Shown here in pieces: positions 17,716 through 27,034 of a DNA stretch of 49,190 bases (position 1 is the stretch's first letter; each line of letters starts with the position of its first letter). The notes beneath the pieces were generated by a model, which was not told where the DNA came from, made no database searches, and worked only from the letters and a program-made list of their open reading frames with translations. A program made the position numbers and the translations under genes. The stretch comes from Betaproteobacteria bacterium (lineage in GTDB: Bacteria; Pseudomonadota; Gammaproteobacteria; Burkholderiales; SG8-39). The stretch is from the NCBI GenBank assembly GCA_016868105.1, contig VGIA01000005.1, positions 1 through 49,190 on the forward strand, in the 5' to 3' direction.

Positions 17716-19764
17716 ATGAGTCCCGCCGGCAACCCTCTGCTTGACTTCTCCGGCCTGCCGCGCTTGGCGGAGATCCGGCCGGAGCACGTTTCGCCGGCGG
17801 TGGACGAACTGCTCGCGCAGGCGCGCGCGGCGGTCGCCGCTGCGGAATCGGCCGCGCCGACCTGGGGGGCCTTCGTCGCGCCGCTGGAGGACGCGCACGA
17901 GCGTCTCGGCCGCGCCTGGGGCCAGGTCTCGCACCTGCACGGGGTCATGGACACCCCGCCCCTGCGCCAGGCCTACAACGCCAGCCTGCCGAAGATCTCG
18001 CAGTACTGGACCGAACTGGGCCAGAACCTGAAGCTGTTCGCGAAGTATCGCGAGCTGAAGGGCTCGCCGGCCTACGCCGGCCTGACCGCGGCGCGCCGCC
18101 GCGCGCTCGACAATGCGCTGCGCGACTTCAAGCTCTCCGGCGCCGAACTGGATGCGGCGAAGAAGCCGCGCTTCGCCGCCATCCAGGAGGAACTGGCGAA
18201 GCTGGGGGCGAAGTTCTCGGAGAACCTGCTGGACGCCACCAACGACTGGACCCTCGTCGTCGAGGACGAGAGGCGGCTTGCGGGCATCCCCGCGGACGTG
18301 CGGCAGGCGGCGCGCGAGGCCGCGCAGAAGGACGCAAAGGCGGGCTGGAAGCTCACCCTGCACATGCCCTGCTACTTCCCGGCGCTGCAGTACGCGGAGG
18401 ACCGCGCACTGCGCGAGACGCTGTACCGCGCCAGCGCCACGCGCGCCTCGGAGTTCGGCAAGCCGGAATGGGACAACACCTCGCTCATCACGCGCATCCT
18501 GGCGCTGCGCCGCGAGGCGGCGCGCCTGCTGGGCTACGCCAGCCACGCGGAGGTGTCGCTGGTGCCGAAGATGGCGCGCTCGCCGGCCGAGGTGCTGTCG
18601 TTCCTGCGCGACCTCGCCCGGCGCGCGCGGCCCTTCGCCGAGAAGGACGCCGCCGAGCTGCGTGCCTTCGCGCGCAAGGAACTCGGCATCGAGGATCTGC
18701 AGTCCTGGGACGTGGCCTTCGCCTCGGAGAAGCTGCGCGCAAAGCGCTACGCCTTCTCCGACCAGGAGCTGAAGCAGTACTTCCCGGAGGATGTCGCGCT
18801 GGCGGGGCTGTTCCGCCTCATCGAAACCATCTTCGGCCTGAGGATCTCCGAAGCGAAGGCGCCCGCCTGGCACCAGGAGGTGCGCTTCTGGGAGGCGCGC
18901 GACAGGGATGGCGCGCTGGTGGGGCAGTTCTATACCGACCTCTACGCGCGCGACACCAAGCGCGGCGGCGCCTGGATGGACGATGCCATCGGCCGTCGCC
19001 GCAAGGCCGCCGGCATACAGACGCCGGTGGCCTACCTCAACTGCAACTTCTCGCGTCCCGTGGGCGGCAAGCCCGCCCTGTTCTCCCACGACGAGGTGAT
19101 CACCCTGTTCCACGAATCCGGCCACGGCCTGCACCACCTGCTGACCCGCGCCGAGGACCTCGCCGTCTCCGGGCTCAACGGCGTGGAGTGGGACGCGGTG
19201 GAACTGCCCAGCCAGTTCATGGAGAACTTCTGCTGGGAATGGGACGTGCTGACGGGCATGACGCGCCATGTCGATACCGGGGCGCCGCTAGCGCGTGCGC
19301 TGTTCGACAAGATGATCGCGGCGAAGAACTTCCAGTCGGGACTGGCGATGTTGCGGCAAGTGGAGTTCGCGCTGTTCGACATGCGCCTGCACGCCGAATT
19401 CGATCCCGCGGGCGCACATCCGCTACAGGACCTGCTGGACGAGGTGCGCCGCGAAGTGGCGGTGCTGGTGCCCCCGGCGTGGAACCGGTTCCAGAACAGC
19501 TTCTCGCACATCTTCGCCGGCGGCTACGCCGCGGGCTACTACAGCTACAAGTGGGCCGAGGTGCTCTCGGCCGACGCCTACGCTCTGTTCGAGGAAACAC
19601 GCGCGCTGAAAGGCGCGCTCAATGCCGAGGCCGGCGCGCGTTTCCGCGACGAGGTGCTCGCGGTGGGCGGCACCCGCCCGGCGGCGGAATCGTTCCGTGC
19701 CTTCCGCGGCCGCGACCCCAGCATCGACGCCCTGCTGCGCCACAGCGGAATGATCCCCGCCTGA
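17716..19764 (+). CDS. prlC: M3 family oligopeptidase A
   Basis: A 682-residue zinc metallopeptidase of family M3, matching oligopeptidase A. The zinc-binding HESGH is at about residue 466 within [13 protein letters not shown], and the third ligand glutamate follows in [16 protein letters not shown]. It degrades short peptides in the cytoplasm, including cleaved signal peptides. ATG 17716 is preferred to an in-frame TTG at 17701 that would overlap folD. Pairing with folD and xthA in one direction suggests co-transcription; only five bases separate it from xthA. Confidence 0.94.
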   Translation: MSPAGNPLLDFSGLPRLAEIRPEHVSPAVDELLAQARAAVAAAESAAPTWGAFVAPLEDAHERLGRAWGQVSHLHGVMDTPPLRQAYNASLPKISQYWTELGQNLKLFAKYRELKGSPAYAGLTAARRRALDNALRDFKLSGAELDAAKKPRFAAIQEELAKLGAKFSENLLDATNDWTLVVEDERRLAGIPADVRQAAREAAQKDAKAGWKLTLHMPCYFPALQYAEDRALRETLYRASATRASEFGKPEWDNTSLITRILALRREAARLLGYASHAEVSLVPKMARSPAEVLSFLRDLARRARPFAEKDAAELRAFARKELGIEDLQSWDVAFASEKLRAKRYAFSDQELKQYFPEDVALAGLFRLIETIFGLRISEAKAPAWHQEVRFWEARDRDGALVGQFYTDLYARDTKRGGAWMDDAIGRRRKAAGIQTPVAYLNCNFSRPVGGKPALFSHDEVITLFHESGHGLHHLLTRAEDLAVSGLNGVEWDAVELPSQFMENFCWEWDVLTGMTRHVDTGAPLARALFDKMIAAKNFQSGLAMLRQVEFALFDMRLHAEFDPAGAHPLQDLLDEVRREVAVLVPPAWNRFQNSFSHIFAGGYAAGYYSYKWAEVLSADAYALFEETRALKGALNAEAGARFRDEVLAVGGTRPAAESFRAFRGRDPSIDALLRHSGMIPA

Positions 19765-19769
19765 GCGCG

Positions 19770-20543
19770 ATGCGGCTCGCGAGCTGGAACGTCAACTCGC
19801 TCAAGGTCCGCCTGCCGCAGCTCTCGGACTGGCTGGCGCAGGCGCGGCCGGAGGTGCTCTGCGTGCAGGAGACCAAGAGCGAGGATGCGAAGTTCCCCCG
19901 CGCCGCGATCGAGGCGCTCGGTTACCGCGTCGCCTTTTCCGGGCAAAAGACCTACAACGGCGTGGCCCTGCTGGCGAAGGCGCCGCTCGAGCTCCAAGAC
20001 GTGGTGGCCGGCATCCCCGGCTTCGCCGACGAGCAAAAGCGCGTGCTCGCGGCATCGGCCTGCGGCATGCGCGTGATCTGCGTCTACTGTCCCAACGGGC
20101 AGGCCGTCGGCTCCGAGAAGTACGACTACAAGCTGCGCTGGTACGCGGCGCTGAAGGACTACCTCGCCGCCGAGTTGGCGCGCCGTCCGCTGCTCGCAGT
20201 GGCCGGCGACTTCAATGTCGCGCCCGAGGACCGGGACGTGCACGACCCCAAAGCCTGGAAAGGCCAGGTGCAGGTCTCGGAGCCCGAACGCGCCGCCTGG
20301 CGCGCGCTGCTCGCGCTGGGACTCAAGGACGCGTTCCGGCTGTTCGAGCAGCCGCAGAAGGCGTATTCGTGGTGGGACTATCGGATGCTGGCATTCCGGC
20401 GCAATGCCGGCCTGCGCATCGACCACATCCTGCTGTCGGCGCCGCTCTCGGCACGCTGCACCGCCAGTTCCGTGGACAAGGCGCCGAGAAAGCTCGAGCG
20501 CCCGTCGGACCACGCCCCCATCATCGCCGAGATCGCCCCTTAG
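19770..20543 (+). CDS. xth: exodeoxyribonuclease III family AP endonuclease
   Basis: A 257-residue exonuclease III/AP endonuclease of the EEP superfamily. Metal and catalytic motifs are [11 protein letters not shown] at the start, [11 protein letters not shown] near residue 33, [12 protein letters not shown] near residue 148, and the terminal RPSDHAPI with the catalytic histidine. It cleaves DNA at abasic sites and trims 3' ends during base excision repair. ATG 19770 gives the exact family N-terminus ([10 protein letters not shown]). Its stop overlaps the convergent GST gene by four bases. Confidence 0.93.
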   Translation: MRLASWNVNSLKVRLPQLSDWLAQARPEVLCVQETKSEDAKFPRAAIEALGYRVAFSGQKTYNGVALLAKAPLELQDVVAGIPGFADEQKRVLAASACGMRVICVYCPNGQAVGSEKYDYKLRWYAALKDYLAAELARRPLLAVAGDFNVAPEDRDVHDPKAWKGQVQVSEPERAAWRALLALGLKDAFRLFEQPQKAYSWWDYRMLAFRRNAGLRIDHILLSAPLSARCTASSVDKAPRKLERPSDHAPIIAEIAP

Positions 20544-21142
20544 GCGGCCATCCCCTTCTGCACGCCCGGGCGCGCGGACATGCGCTCGCGCCAGGCGTTC
20601 AGGTTGGCCATGCCCCCGGTGAGCGCCTTCCTCTGGTTCACCACCGGATAGAGCGCGATGTCGGCCACGGAAAACTCGTCGGCCAGGAACTCGCGCCCGG
20701 CGAGCCGAGCGTCCGCGTTGCGCAAGAAGTTGGTAAGCCGCGCCTTGAAGAAATCCGTGATCGGCGCGCTCTTCTCCGGCGCCGTGTTCTCCAGCGCGAA
20801 GATGACGCCGCTGTTGCCGGCGACATCGCTGCAGCCCATCATCATCCACTGCAGTGCGACGGCCTTGCGCGCGGGGTCCTTGGGCAGCAGGCGGCCGCTT
20901 TTTTCCGCGGCGTAGAGAAGGATCGCACCCGACTGCGCGAGCGAGAGGGGCTTGCCGCCGGGGCCGTTGGAGTCGGTGAGCGCCGGGATCTGGCCGGCGG
21001 GGTTGATCTTCAGGTACTCGGGCCTCTTGTGCTCGCCCTTGGACAGGTCCACCTTGTGGATCCTGTGCTCCAGGCCCGACTCGGCCATGCCCACCGCGGC
21101 GCGCAGGCCGTTGCCCGTGGCCCACATGTACAGCTCGATCAT
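20540..21142 (-). CDS. glutathione S-transferase family protein
   Basis: A 200-residue soluble GST. The N-terminal thioredoxin-like domain (1-80) includes [12 protein letters not shown] and the glutathione-binding loop [13 protein letters not shown]. The all-helical C-terminal domain contains [12 protein letters not shown], the usual N-capping box region. It probably conjugates or reduces small electrophiles with glutathione; the substrate is unknown. ATG 21142 is well supported by AAGGAG seven bases upstream. It converges on xthA with a four-base overlap and is divergent from the zinc-ribbon protein gene. Confidence 0.9.
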   Translation of the reverse strand: MIELYMWATGNGLRAAVGMAESGLEHRIHKVDLSKGEHKRPEYLKINPAGQIPALTDSNGPGGKPLSLAQSGAILLYAAEKSGRLLPKDPARKAVALQWMMMGCSDVAGNSGVIFALENTAPEKSAPITDFFKARLTNFLRNADARLAGREFLADEFSVADIALYPVVNQRKALTGGMANLNAWRERMSARPGVQKGMAA

Positions 21143-21189
21143 ACCCGCTCCTTGTGATCCGGTTTTGGTTCGCGGATGATAACCGCTGG

Positions 21190-21552
21190 ATGGAGCCCGC
21201 CGACAGCATCGCCCGCCTGGGTTTCGCGCGCTGGTACGAGCGCCGGCTGATCGAGGGCCATGCCTGGTTCGTGAGTTGCTTCCTGTGCATGATCGCCATC
21301 GCGGCATGCATGGAGGAGCTCAACCTGCGCGGCTCGCTGCCGCGGCTGGCGGTTTATGCCACGCTGGTGCTGGCTTCGGCCGCGCTCGCGGTGTACGCAG
21401 CGGTGCGCTACCACCGGATCCTCTCGGAAGCCGAACGCCTGGGCGAGCACGCCACCTGCGGCAACTGCGGCGCCTACGCGCGCTTCAAACTCTACTCGCC
21501 CACCATGGCCCGTTGCCGCCGCTGCGGCAACGAGTGGCGGCTGATCAACTAG
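21190..21552 (+). CDS. small membrane protein with C-terminal zinc ribbon
   Basis: A protein of about 120 residues, function unknown. Two hydrophobic segments (about residues 26-43 and 52-72) suggest a membrane hairpin. The tail has two CxxC pairs, CGNCGAYARF and CRRCGNEWRL, which should bind zinc as a ribbon. ATG 21190 (MEPADSIARLGF) is used; an in-frame GTG at 21154 would add 12 residues, and neither has a good ribosome site. The pattern resembles conserved hypothetical proteins of betaproteobacteria. It ends in a repeat-rich hairpin region shared with the convergent aceB. Confidence 0.7.
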   Translation: MEPADSIARLGFARWYERRLIEGHAWFVSCFLCMIAIAACMEELNLRGSLPRLAVYATLVLASAALAVYAAVRYHRILSEAERLGEHATCGNCGAYARFKLYSPTMARCRRCGNEWRLIN

Positions 21553-21587
21553 TCGATCTTGCCCGGATCGACTTTCTAGTCGATCTT
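21549..21587. terminator. three-armed overlapping hairpin between convergent genes
   Basis: AGTCGATC (21551-21558), its complement GATCGACT (21566-21573) and a second AGTCGATC (21578-21585) allow two mutually exclusive 8-bp hairpins with 7- and 4-base loops. The 12-base sequence CTAGTCGATCTT is directly repeated at 21549 and 21576, and the second copy contains the aceB stop codon. It probably serves as a bidirectional transcript end, although no long T-run follows. Confidence 0.5.
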
Positions 21588-23165
21588 ATCGTACGCGGGC
21601 AGCGTCAGGAACTCGACGTACTCGCCGGTGGTGATCGTCTCGAACAGCACCGCGGCCTCGTCGAGCTTGCCTTCGGCGCCGGCGGCCTTGGCCTTCGCGA
21701 GCTCGTCGCCGAGCAGGTCCCGGAACAGGTCCACGGTCACCTTGCGGCCGTCCTCCAGCGCGCCCATGGGCGAGCGGATCCACTGCCAGATCTGCGAGCG
21801 CGAGATCTCGGCGGTGGCGGCGTCCTCCATCAGGTTGAACACCGGCACGCAGCCGTTGCCGCCGAGCCAGGCGGCGACGTAGCGGATGCCCACCGCGATG
21901 TTGTTGCGCAGGCCGGCCTCGGTGATCGGCGCCGAGGGCTTGAAGTCGAGCAGGTCCTTGGCCGCCACGTTGACCTCGGGACGCTGCTTGCCGTACTGGT
22001 TGGGCTGCGGCATGTGCTGGTCGAACACCGCCTTGGCCACCGGCACCAGCGCCGGGTGCGCCACCCAGGTGCCGTCGCAGCCGTCGGTGACTTCGCGCAG
22101 CTTGTCCTGACGCACCTTCTCCAGCGCCGCCTCGTTGGCCGCCGGGTCGTTCTTGATCGGGATCTGCGCCGCCATGCCGCCCATCGCGGGCGCGCCGCGC
22201 TTGTGGCAGGTCTTCACCAGCGCCAGCGCATAGGCGCGCATGAAGGGCGCGGTCATCGTCACCTGCGAGCGGTCGGCGAGGCAAAACGCCGCGTTGGACC
22301 GGAACTTCTTGATGCAGGAGAAGATGTAGTCCCAGCGGCCGATGTTGAGGCCGGCGGAATGGTCCTTCAGCTCCCAGAGGATCTCGTCCATCTCGAAGGC
22401 GGCCACCACGGTCTCGATCAGGCAGGTGGCGCGGATGGTGCCGTGGGGAACGCCGAGCGCCTTCTGCGCGGCGGTGAAGATGTCGTTCCAGAGGCGCGCT
22501 TCCAGGTGCGACTCCATTTTCGGCAGGTAGAAGTACGGCCCCGAGCCGCGCGCCAGCAGCTCCTTCGCGTTGTGGAAGAAGTAGAGGGCGAAGTCGAAGA
22601 TGCCGCCGGACACCGGCTGGCCGTCCACGGTGAGGTGCTTCTCGTCCAGGTGCCAGCCGCGCGGGCGCGGGATCAGCACCGCGGTCCTGTCGTTCAGCTT
22701 GTAGCTCTTGCCGCCGGCTTCGAGGGCGATGGTGCGGCGCACTGCATCGCGCAGGTTCACCTGTCCGTCGATCATGTTGAACCAGGTCGGGCAGTTGGCG
22801 TCCTCGAAGTCCGCCATGAAGGTGGAGGCGCCGCAGTTGAGCGCGTTGATCACCATCTTGCGGTCGGTGGGGCCGGTGATCTCGACCCGGCGGTCGAGCA
22901 GGTCCTTGGGCTGCGAGGCGATCCGCCACTCGGATTCGCGCACGCCCTTGGTCTGCGGCAGGAAGTCGGGCAGCCGGCCGGCGTCGAATTCCTTCTGCCG
23001 GGCGGCGCGCGCCGCAAGCAGCGCCTGCCGCCGCCCCTCGAATCGCTGGTGCAGCATCGCGACGAATCCGAGCGCTTGCGGGGTGAGGATCTCGGCGAAC
23101 TGCGGCGTGAGCTTGCCCATCACCCGCGGCAGGGACGGTTGTTCTGCGATCAGCGTTGCGTTCAT
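21576..23165 (-). CDS. aceB: malate synthase A
   Basis: A 529-residue malate synthase A that condenses glyoxylate and acetyl-CoA to malate in the glyoxylate cycle. The family signature is [17 protein letters not shown] near residue 270. [14 protein letters not shown] near residue 115 and the C-terminal WQWIRSP and [12 protein letters not shown] region are typical. The length equals the E. coli AceB type, without the extra domain of GlcB. No isocitrate lyase gene is beside it. Its upstream region carries three phased TTTCACA heptamers, the best candidates for a regulator of acetate or fatty-acid use. Confidence 0.96.
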   Translation of the reverse strand: MNATLIAEQPSLPRVMGKLTPQFAEILTPQALGFVAMLHQRFEGRRQALLAARAARQKEFDAGRLPDFLPQTKGVRESEWRIASQPKDLLDRRVEITGPTDRKMVINALNCGASTFMADFEDANCPTWFNMIDGQVNLRDAVRRTIALEAGGKSYKLNDRTAVLIPRPRGWHLDEKHLTVDGQPVSGGIFDFALYFFHNAKELLARGSGPYFYLPKMESHLEARLWNDIFTAAQKALGVPHGTIRATCLIETVVAAFEMDEILWELKDHSAGLNIGRWDYIFSCIKKFRSNAAFCLADRSQVTMTAPFMRAYALALVKTCHKRGAPAMGGMAAQIPIKNDPAANEAALEKVRQDKLREVTDGCDGTWVAHPALVPVAKAVFDQHMPQPNQYGKQRPEVNVAAKDLLDFKPSAPITEAGLRNNIAVGIRYVAAWLGGNGCVPVFNLMEDAATAEISRSQIWQWIRSPMGALEDGRKVTVDLFRDLLGDELAKAKAAGAEGKLDEAAVLFETITTGEYVEFLTLPAYDKID

Positions 23166-23248
23166 GGGGGCGGCTTTCCTGTTGTGGATCCTGCGGACCC
23201 GGCGCCTCCCGGGAGGCGGGAGCTATTATGCGGGCTTGGATTGGCAAA

Positions 23249-23283
23249 TTTCACAGAAGAAATTTCACATTGTTAATTTCACC
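23249..23283. promoter_or_regulatory. three TTTCACA heptamers at exact 14-bp spacing
   Basis: TTTCACA begins at 23249 and 23263, and TTTCACC at 23277, each one and a third helical turns apart. They lie 84-118 bases upstream of aceB and about 110 bases before the divergent gene at 23392. On the reverse strand they overlap or precede a -10-like CATAAT near 23225. Tandem direct repeats suggest an activator or repressor that binds cooperatively. Confidence 0.5.
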
Positions 23284-23375
23284 CTCTCCCGGCCCGGATC
23301 CCCGGGTAAGCTGCGCTGCGCGATTGCGGCGCGCCCTCGGGGGAGGGGGGGGTAGCCTACTTTCCCGCCCATCGG

Positions 23376-23389
23376 GTTCACATTTCACA
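23376..23389. promoter_or_regulatory. two adjacent heptamers at the start of the Rossmann protein gene
   Basis: GTTCACA and TTTCACA lie head to tail directly before ATG 23392, in place of any Shine-Dalgarno sequence. They repeat the heptamers found upstream of aceB, so the same protein may control both directions. Confidence 0.4.
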
Positions 23390-23391
23390 TT

Positions 23392-24462
23392 ATGAAAACC
23401 GCTCACAACGTCCTGATCCTCGGCGCCTCCTACGGCTCGCTGCTCGCCACCAAGCTGGCGCTCGGGGGCCACAGCGCGAGGATGGTCTGCCTGCCCAACG
23501 AGGTCCAGCTGTTCAACCAGGCAGGGGCGATCGTGCGGCTTCCGGTCAAGGGCCGGGACGGGCTGGTGGAAGTCCGCTCGCGCGACCTGCCGGGCAAGCT
23601 CTCGGCTGCGGGCCCGGGCGAGGTCGCGCCGTTCGACTATGACCTGGTTGTGCTCGCCATGCAGGAGCCGCAGTACCGCTCCCCGGGCGTACGCGAGCTC
23701 ATCCAGTCGGTCGCGACCTCCCGGGTGCCGTGCATGTCCATCATGAACATGCCGCCGCTGCCCTGCCTCGCGCGCATTCCGGGGGTGGATCCTGCCGCGT
23801 GCCGCGGCTGCTACGCCGATCCCACGGTGTGGGATGGCTTCGATCCGCAGCTCATGACGCTTTGCAGCCCCGACCCTCAGGCCTTCCGCCCGCCGGAGGA
23901 GCCGGTGAACGTGCTGCAGGTGCGCCTGCCGACCAACTTCAAGTCGGCGCGGTTTCCGTCCCAGGCCCACACCGCGATCCTGCGCCGGCTGGAGGCGGAC
24001 ATCGAGGCGGCGCGCTTTGAACTGGGCCGCGAGCGGATCGAGCTGCCGGTGAAGCTGAAGGTGCATGACTCGGTGTTCGTGCCGCTGGCGAAGTGGTCCA
24101 TGCTGCTGGCGGGCAACTACCGCTGCGTCACCGCCGGCGGCATCCGCTCCATCAAGGAGGCCGTGCACGGCGACCTCGCCGCGTCGCGCGCGGTGTACGA
24201 GTGGGTGATGAAGCTATGCGTGTCGCTCGGCGCCAGCGAGAAGGACCTGGTGCCCTTCGACAAGTACGCGGCGGCAGCGCAGGGGCTCGCGGGCCCGTCG
24301 TCCGCCGCGCGCGCCCTCTACGCCGGCGCCCCCAACATCGAGCGCGTGGACCGGCTGGTGCAGGCGATCGCCAGGCAGAAGGGGCAGGGTCTCGCCGCGA
24401 TCGACGAGACCGTCGCGCTGGTGGACGCCAAGCTGGAAGAAAACCGGAAAGCGAAAAAATAG
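23392..24462 (+). CDS. uncharacterised Rossmann-fold protein, distantly ketopantoate reductase-like
   Basis: A 356-residue cytoplasmic protein. The N-terminus NVLILGASYGSLLATKLALGGH is a dinucleotide-binding fold, followed by a strand DLVVLAMQEP as in ApbA/PanE ketopantoate reductases. The C-terminal half is helical and includes FVPLAKWSMLLAGNYRC, comparable to the PanE substrate domain. Two cysteines occur in CRGCYADPTVWDGF. No catalytic assignment is safe. It is divergent from aceB and shares TTTCACA repeats with it, so a link to glyoxylate or acetate metabolism is possible. The stop lies within a repeat element that begins at 24460. Confidence 0.7.
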   Translation: MKTAHNVLILGASYGSLLATKLALGGHSARMVCLPNEVQLFNQAGAIVRLPVKGRDGLVEVRSRDLPGKLSAAGPGEVAPFDYDLVVLAMQEPQYRSPGVRELIQSVATSRVPCMSIMNMPPLPCLARIPGVDPAACRGCYADPTVWDGFDPQLMTLCSPDPQAFRPPEEPVNVLQVRLPTNFKSARFPSQAHTAILRRLEADIEAARFELGRERIELPVKLKVHDSVFVPLAKWSMLLAGNYRCVTAGGIRSIKEAVHGDLAASRAVYEWVMKLCVSLGASEKDLVPFDKYAAAAQGLAGPSSAARALYAGAPNIERVDRLVQAIARQKGQGLAAIDETVALVDAKLEENRKAKK

Positions 24463-24517
24463 GGACAGACCACGTTCACCGGCGCAGCCGGCCGCGAAAA
24501 CGTGGCCTGTGCCTGTT
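24460..24517 (+). terminator. long imperfect hairpin made of a dispersed repeat, followed by TGTTTT
   Basis: GGGACAGACCACGTT (24462-24476) pairs with AACGTGGCCTGTGCC (24499-24513) at 13 of 15 positions. A smaller CCGGC/GCCGG stem sits in the loop and TGTTTTCCC follows. It can end transcription from the upstream gene, whose TAG stop overlaps its first bases. GGGACRGACCACG recurs at 40171. Confidence 0.6.
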
Positions 24518-24524
24518 TTCCCGC

Positions 24525-25934
24525 CTAGCCTTCGTCGGCGCCGCCGCCGATCCCGAGCTCCTGGATCTTTCGGCTGATGGTGTTGCGGCCCATGCCGAGC
24601 AGGTTGGCGGCCTCGGTGCGCCGGCCGCCGGTGCGCTCGAGCGCGCGCTCGATCAGCGCGCGTTCGAAGTCGCGCGACAGCTTGTCCAGAATCCCGGTTT
24701 CACCGCGCGCCAGGCGCCGCTCGACCTCCTTCGCCAGCACGGCCACCCAGTCCGACGTCGCCGCGGTGGCGTCCTCGGGTTCGCCGCGGAACTCCGCCGG
24801 CAGGTCGGTGACGCCGATCACCTGCCCAGGCGCCATCACCGTCAGCCAGTGGCACAGGTTCTCGAGCTGGCGGACGTTGCCGGGAAACTCCAGCTTGCCG
24901 AGGTGCGCGAGCACCTCCTCGGACAGGCGCTTGGGCTCCACGCCCAGCTGCCGCGCGCTGCGCGCCAGGAAATGCCGCGCCAGCGGGCCGATGTCCTCGC
25001 GCCGCTCCCGCATCGCCGGCAGCCGGATGCGGATGACGTTGAGGCGGTGGTAGAGGTCCTCGCGGAATAAGCCTTCGCGCACCCGCGCCTCGAGGTTCTG
25101 GTGGGTGGCGGCGATGACGCGCACGTTGGATTTCAGCTGCTGGTGGCCGCCGACGCGGTAGAACGTGCCGTCGGACAGCACGCGCAGCAGCCGGGTCTGC
25201 AGCTCCGCGGGCATGTCGCCGATCTCGTCGAGGAACAGGCTCCCGCCCTCGGCCTGCTCGAAGCGGCCGCGGCGCTGCGCCTGCGCGCCGGTGAAGGAGC
25301 CGCGCTCATGGCCGAACAGTTCCGACTCCAGCAGGTCCTTGGGCATGGCCGCGGTGTTGATGGCGACGAAGGGCTTGTGCGCCCGTGTGCTGTGACGGTG
25401 CAGCGCGCGCGCCACAAGCTCCTTTCCGGTGCCTGACTCGCCGGTGAGGAGCACCGTGGCGCTGGACTGCGACAGGCGGCCGATGGCGCGGAACACCTCC
25501 TGCATCGCTGCCGCCTGCCCGAGAATCTCGGGCTCCTCGGCGATCGGCTCCAGCGCCGCTTCCTCGCGCTGGCTCTCCGCGAACGCGCGGCGGATCAGTT
25601 CCACCGCCTGGTCGACGTCGAAGGGCTTGGGCAGGTACTCGTAGGCGCCGCCCTGGAACGCCGCCACCGCGGACTCCAGGTCGGAGTAGGCCGTCATCAC
25701 GATCACCGGCACCGACGGAAACTTCTTCTTGACCACCTGCAGCAGCTCGATGCCCGAGGCGCCCGGCATGCGGATGTCGGACACCAGCACCTGCGGCGGC
25801 TCGCCACCGGCGAGCGCATCCAGCGCCTCCCGCGCCGAGGCGAAGGACTGGAAGGCCATGCCTTCGCGGCTGAGGGCTTTCTCGAACACCCAGCGTATGG
25901 AGCGATCGTCGTCGACAATCCAGACCGGTTTCAT
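24525..25934 (-). CDS. ntrC: nitrogen regulation response regulator NtrC (NRI)
   Basis: A 469-residue sigma-54 activator. The receiver domain (1-120) has the phosphorylation site D53 in VLVSDIRMPG. The AAA+ domain (about 140-375) has Walker A GESGTGKE, the sigma-54 contact loop GSFTGAQ (GAFTGA variant with Ser) and Walker B GGSLFLDEIGD. The C-terminal Fis-type helix-turn-helix ends RTEAANLLGMGRNTISRKI. It activates nitrogen-limitation genes when phosphorylated by NtrB. It overlaps ntrB by four bases, and two predicted NtrC sites lie upstream of glnA in this window. Confidence 0.95.
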   Translation of the reverse strand: MKPVWIVDDDRSIRWVFEKALSREGMAFQSFASAREALDALAGGEPPQVLVSDIRMPGASGIELLQVVKKKFPSVPVIVMTAYSDLESAVAAFQGGAYEYLPKPFDVDQAVELIRRAFAESQREEAALEPIAEEPEILGQAAAMQEVFRAIGRLSQSSATVLLTGESGTGKELVARALHRHSTRAHKPFVAINTAAMPKDLLESELFGHERGSFTGAQAQRRGRFEQAEGGSLFLDEIGDMPAELQTRLLRVLSDGTFYRVGGHQQLKSNVRVIAATHQNLEARVREGLFREDLYHRLNVIRIRLPAMRERREDIGPLARHFLARSARQLGVEPKRLSEEVLAHLGKLEFPGNVRQLENLCHWLTVMAPGQVIGVTDLPAEFRGEPEDATAATSDWVAVLAKEVERRLARGETGILDKLSRDFERALIERALERTGGRRTEAANLLGMGRNTISRKIQELGIGGGADEG

Positions 25935-26995
25935 GGCAGCGGCAGCAGTAGGCTGAACACCGTGCGTCCCGGGCGGCTGTCGAACTCGACGATGCCGCCG
26001 TGGTTCTGCACGAACGTGTGGACCAGCGCAAGGCCGAGGCCGCTGCCGCCCTCCCGTCCCGACACCAGGGGATTGAAGACGCGATCGCGGATGTCCCCGG
26101 GAATGCCCGGTCCGTCATCGATCACTTGCAATTCCAATGCCAGCCTGGACAGGCGCCGGGCGATGGTCACCTGGCGGGCGACCCGGGTGCGCAGGACGAT
26201 GGTGCCGCCCCGCTTGGCGTTGGCCTCGGACATCATGGCCTGGGCCGCGTTGCGCACCAGGTTGAGGACCAGCTGCACCAGCTGCTCCAGGTCACCGATC
26301 AGGTCCGGGATGCTGGGATCGTAGTCGCGCAGAAGGGACACCGACTCCGGGAACTCCGCCAGCACCAGGCTGCGCACCCGCTCCAGCACCTCGAGGATGC
26401 GCACAGGCGCGACGCGCACGATACGCTGGGGGATGAGCAGCTGGTCCATGAGCGCCTGCAGGCGATCGGCTTCCTTGATGATGACCTGGGTGTACTCGCG
26501 CAGCTCCGGGCGATCCAGTTCGCGCTCCAGCAGCTGGGCCGAGCCGCGCAGGCCGCCCAGCGGATTGCGGATCTCGTGCGCGAGATTGCGGATCAGCTGC
26601 CGGCTGGTCTCGCGCTGGTCCAGGCGCCGCTCCTCGCGTTCCACCCGCAGCTGCTCCTCCAGGGGGCGCAGTTCGGCCAGCAGGGGGCGCCGCGGCAGGT
26701 CCGTGCGCGTCACCAGGCAGGACAGCGGCAGGGATTCGCGGCCGGGGCGGAGGTAGCTCGCATGCTGGGCGCGGTAGTCCCAATGTGCCGACAACGCCTC
26801 GCGCAGCATCCCCTCGATCGCTTCGCTCTCGGCGAACAGGGCCTGGAACGGCTGGCCGACGATGGCCTTCGCGCCCGCGCCCAGCAGGTTCTCCGCCGCT
26901 GGGTTGGCATAGCGCAGAACGAAGTCCTCGTCGAGCAGCACGACCGCGGTGGCCAGGAGTTGCAGCCCGGAGAGCCCGGGTGTTGGTTCGGCCAT
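25931..26995 (-). CDS. ntrB: nitrogen regulation histidine kinase NtrB (NRII)
   Basis: A 354-residue cytoplasmic sensor kinase without membrane segments. An N-terminal PAS domain (about 8-120) is followed by the phosphoacceptor H140 in NLAHEIRNPLGGLRG and an HATPase domain with NLVRNAAQAM, DDGPGIP and GGSGLGLALV. It phosphorylates NtrC under nitrogen limitation and dephosphorylates it when bound by PII. ATG 26995 gives a normal N-terminus. It lies downstream of glnA and the small secreted protein in the same direction, the common proteobacterial arrangement. Confidence 0.94.
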   Translation of the reverse strand: MAEPTPGLSGLQLLATAVVLLDEDFVLRYANPAAENLLGAGAKAIVGQPFQALFAESEAIEGMLREALSAHWDYRAQHASYLRPGRESLPLSCLVTRTDLPRRPLLAELRPLEEQLRVEREERRLDQRETSRQLIRNLAHEIRNPLGGLRGSAQLLERELDRPELREYTQVIIKEADRLQALMDQLLIPQRIVRVAPVRILEVLERVRSLVLAEFPESVSLLRDYDPSIPDLIGDLEQLVQLVLNLVRNAAQAMMSEANAKRGGTIVLRTRVARQVTIARRLSRLALELQVIDDGPGIPGDIRDRVFNPLVSGREGGSGLGLALVHTFVQNHGGIVEFDSRPGRTVFSLLLPLP

Positions 26996-27034
26996 GGGCC
27001 GTGGATCGGTGCCGGATGGAAAGGGGGCTTGCCG

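Noticed and set aside
23337..23352. G-run in the aceB upstream region as a regulatory switch
   Set aside because: It is a homopolymer-rich tract outside any coding region, with no evidence for phase variation.
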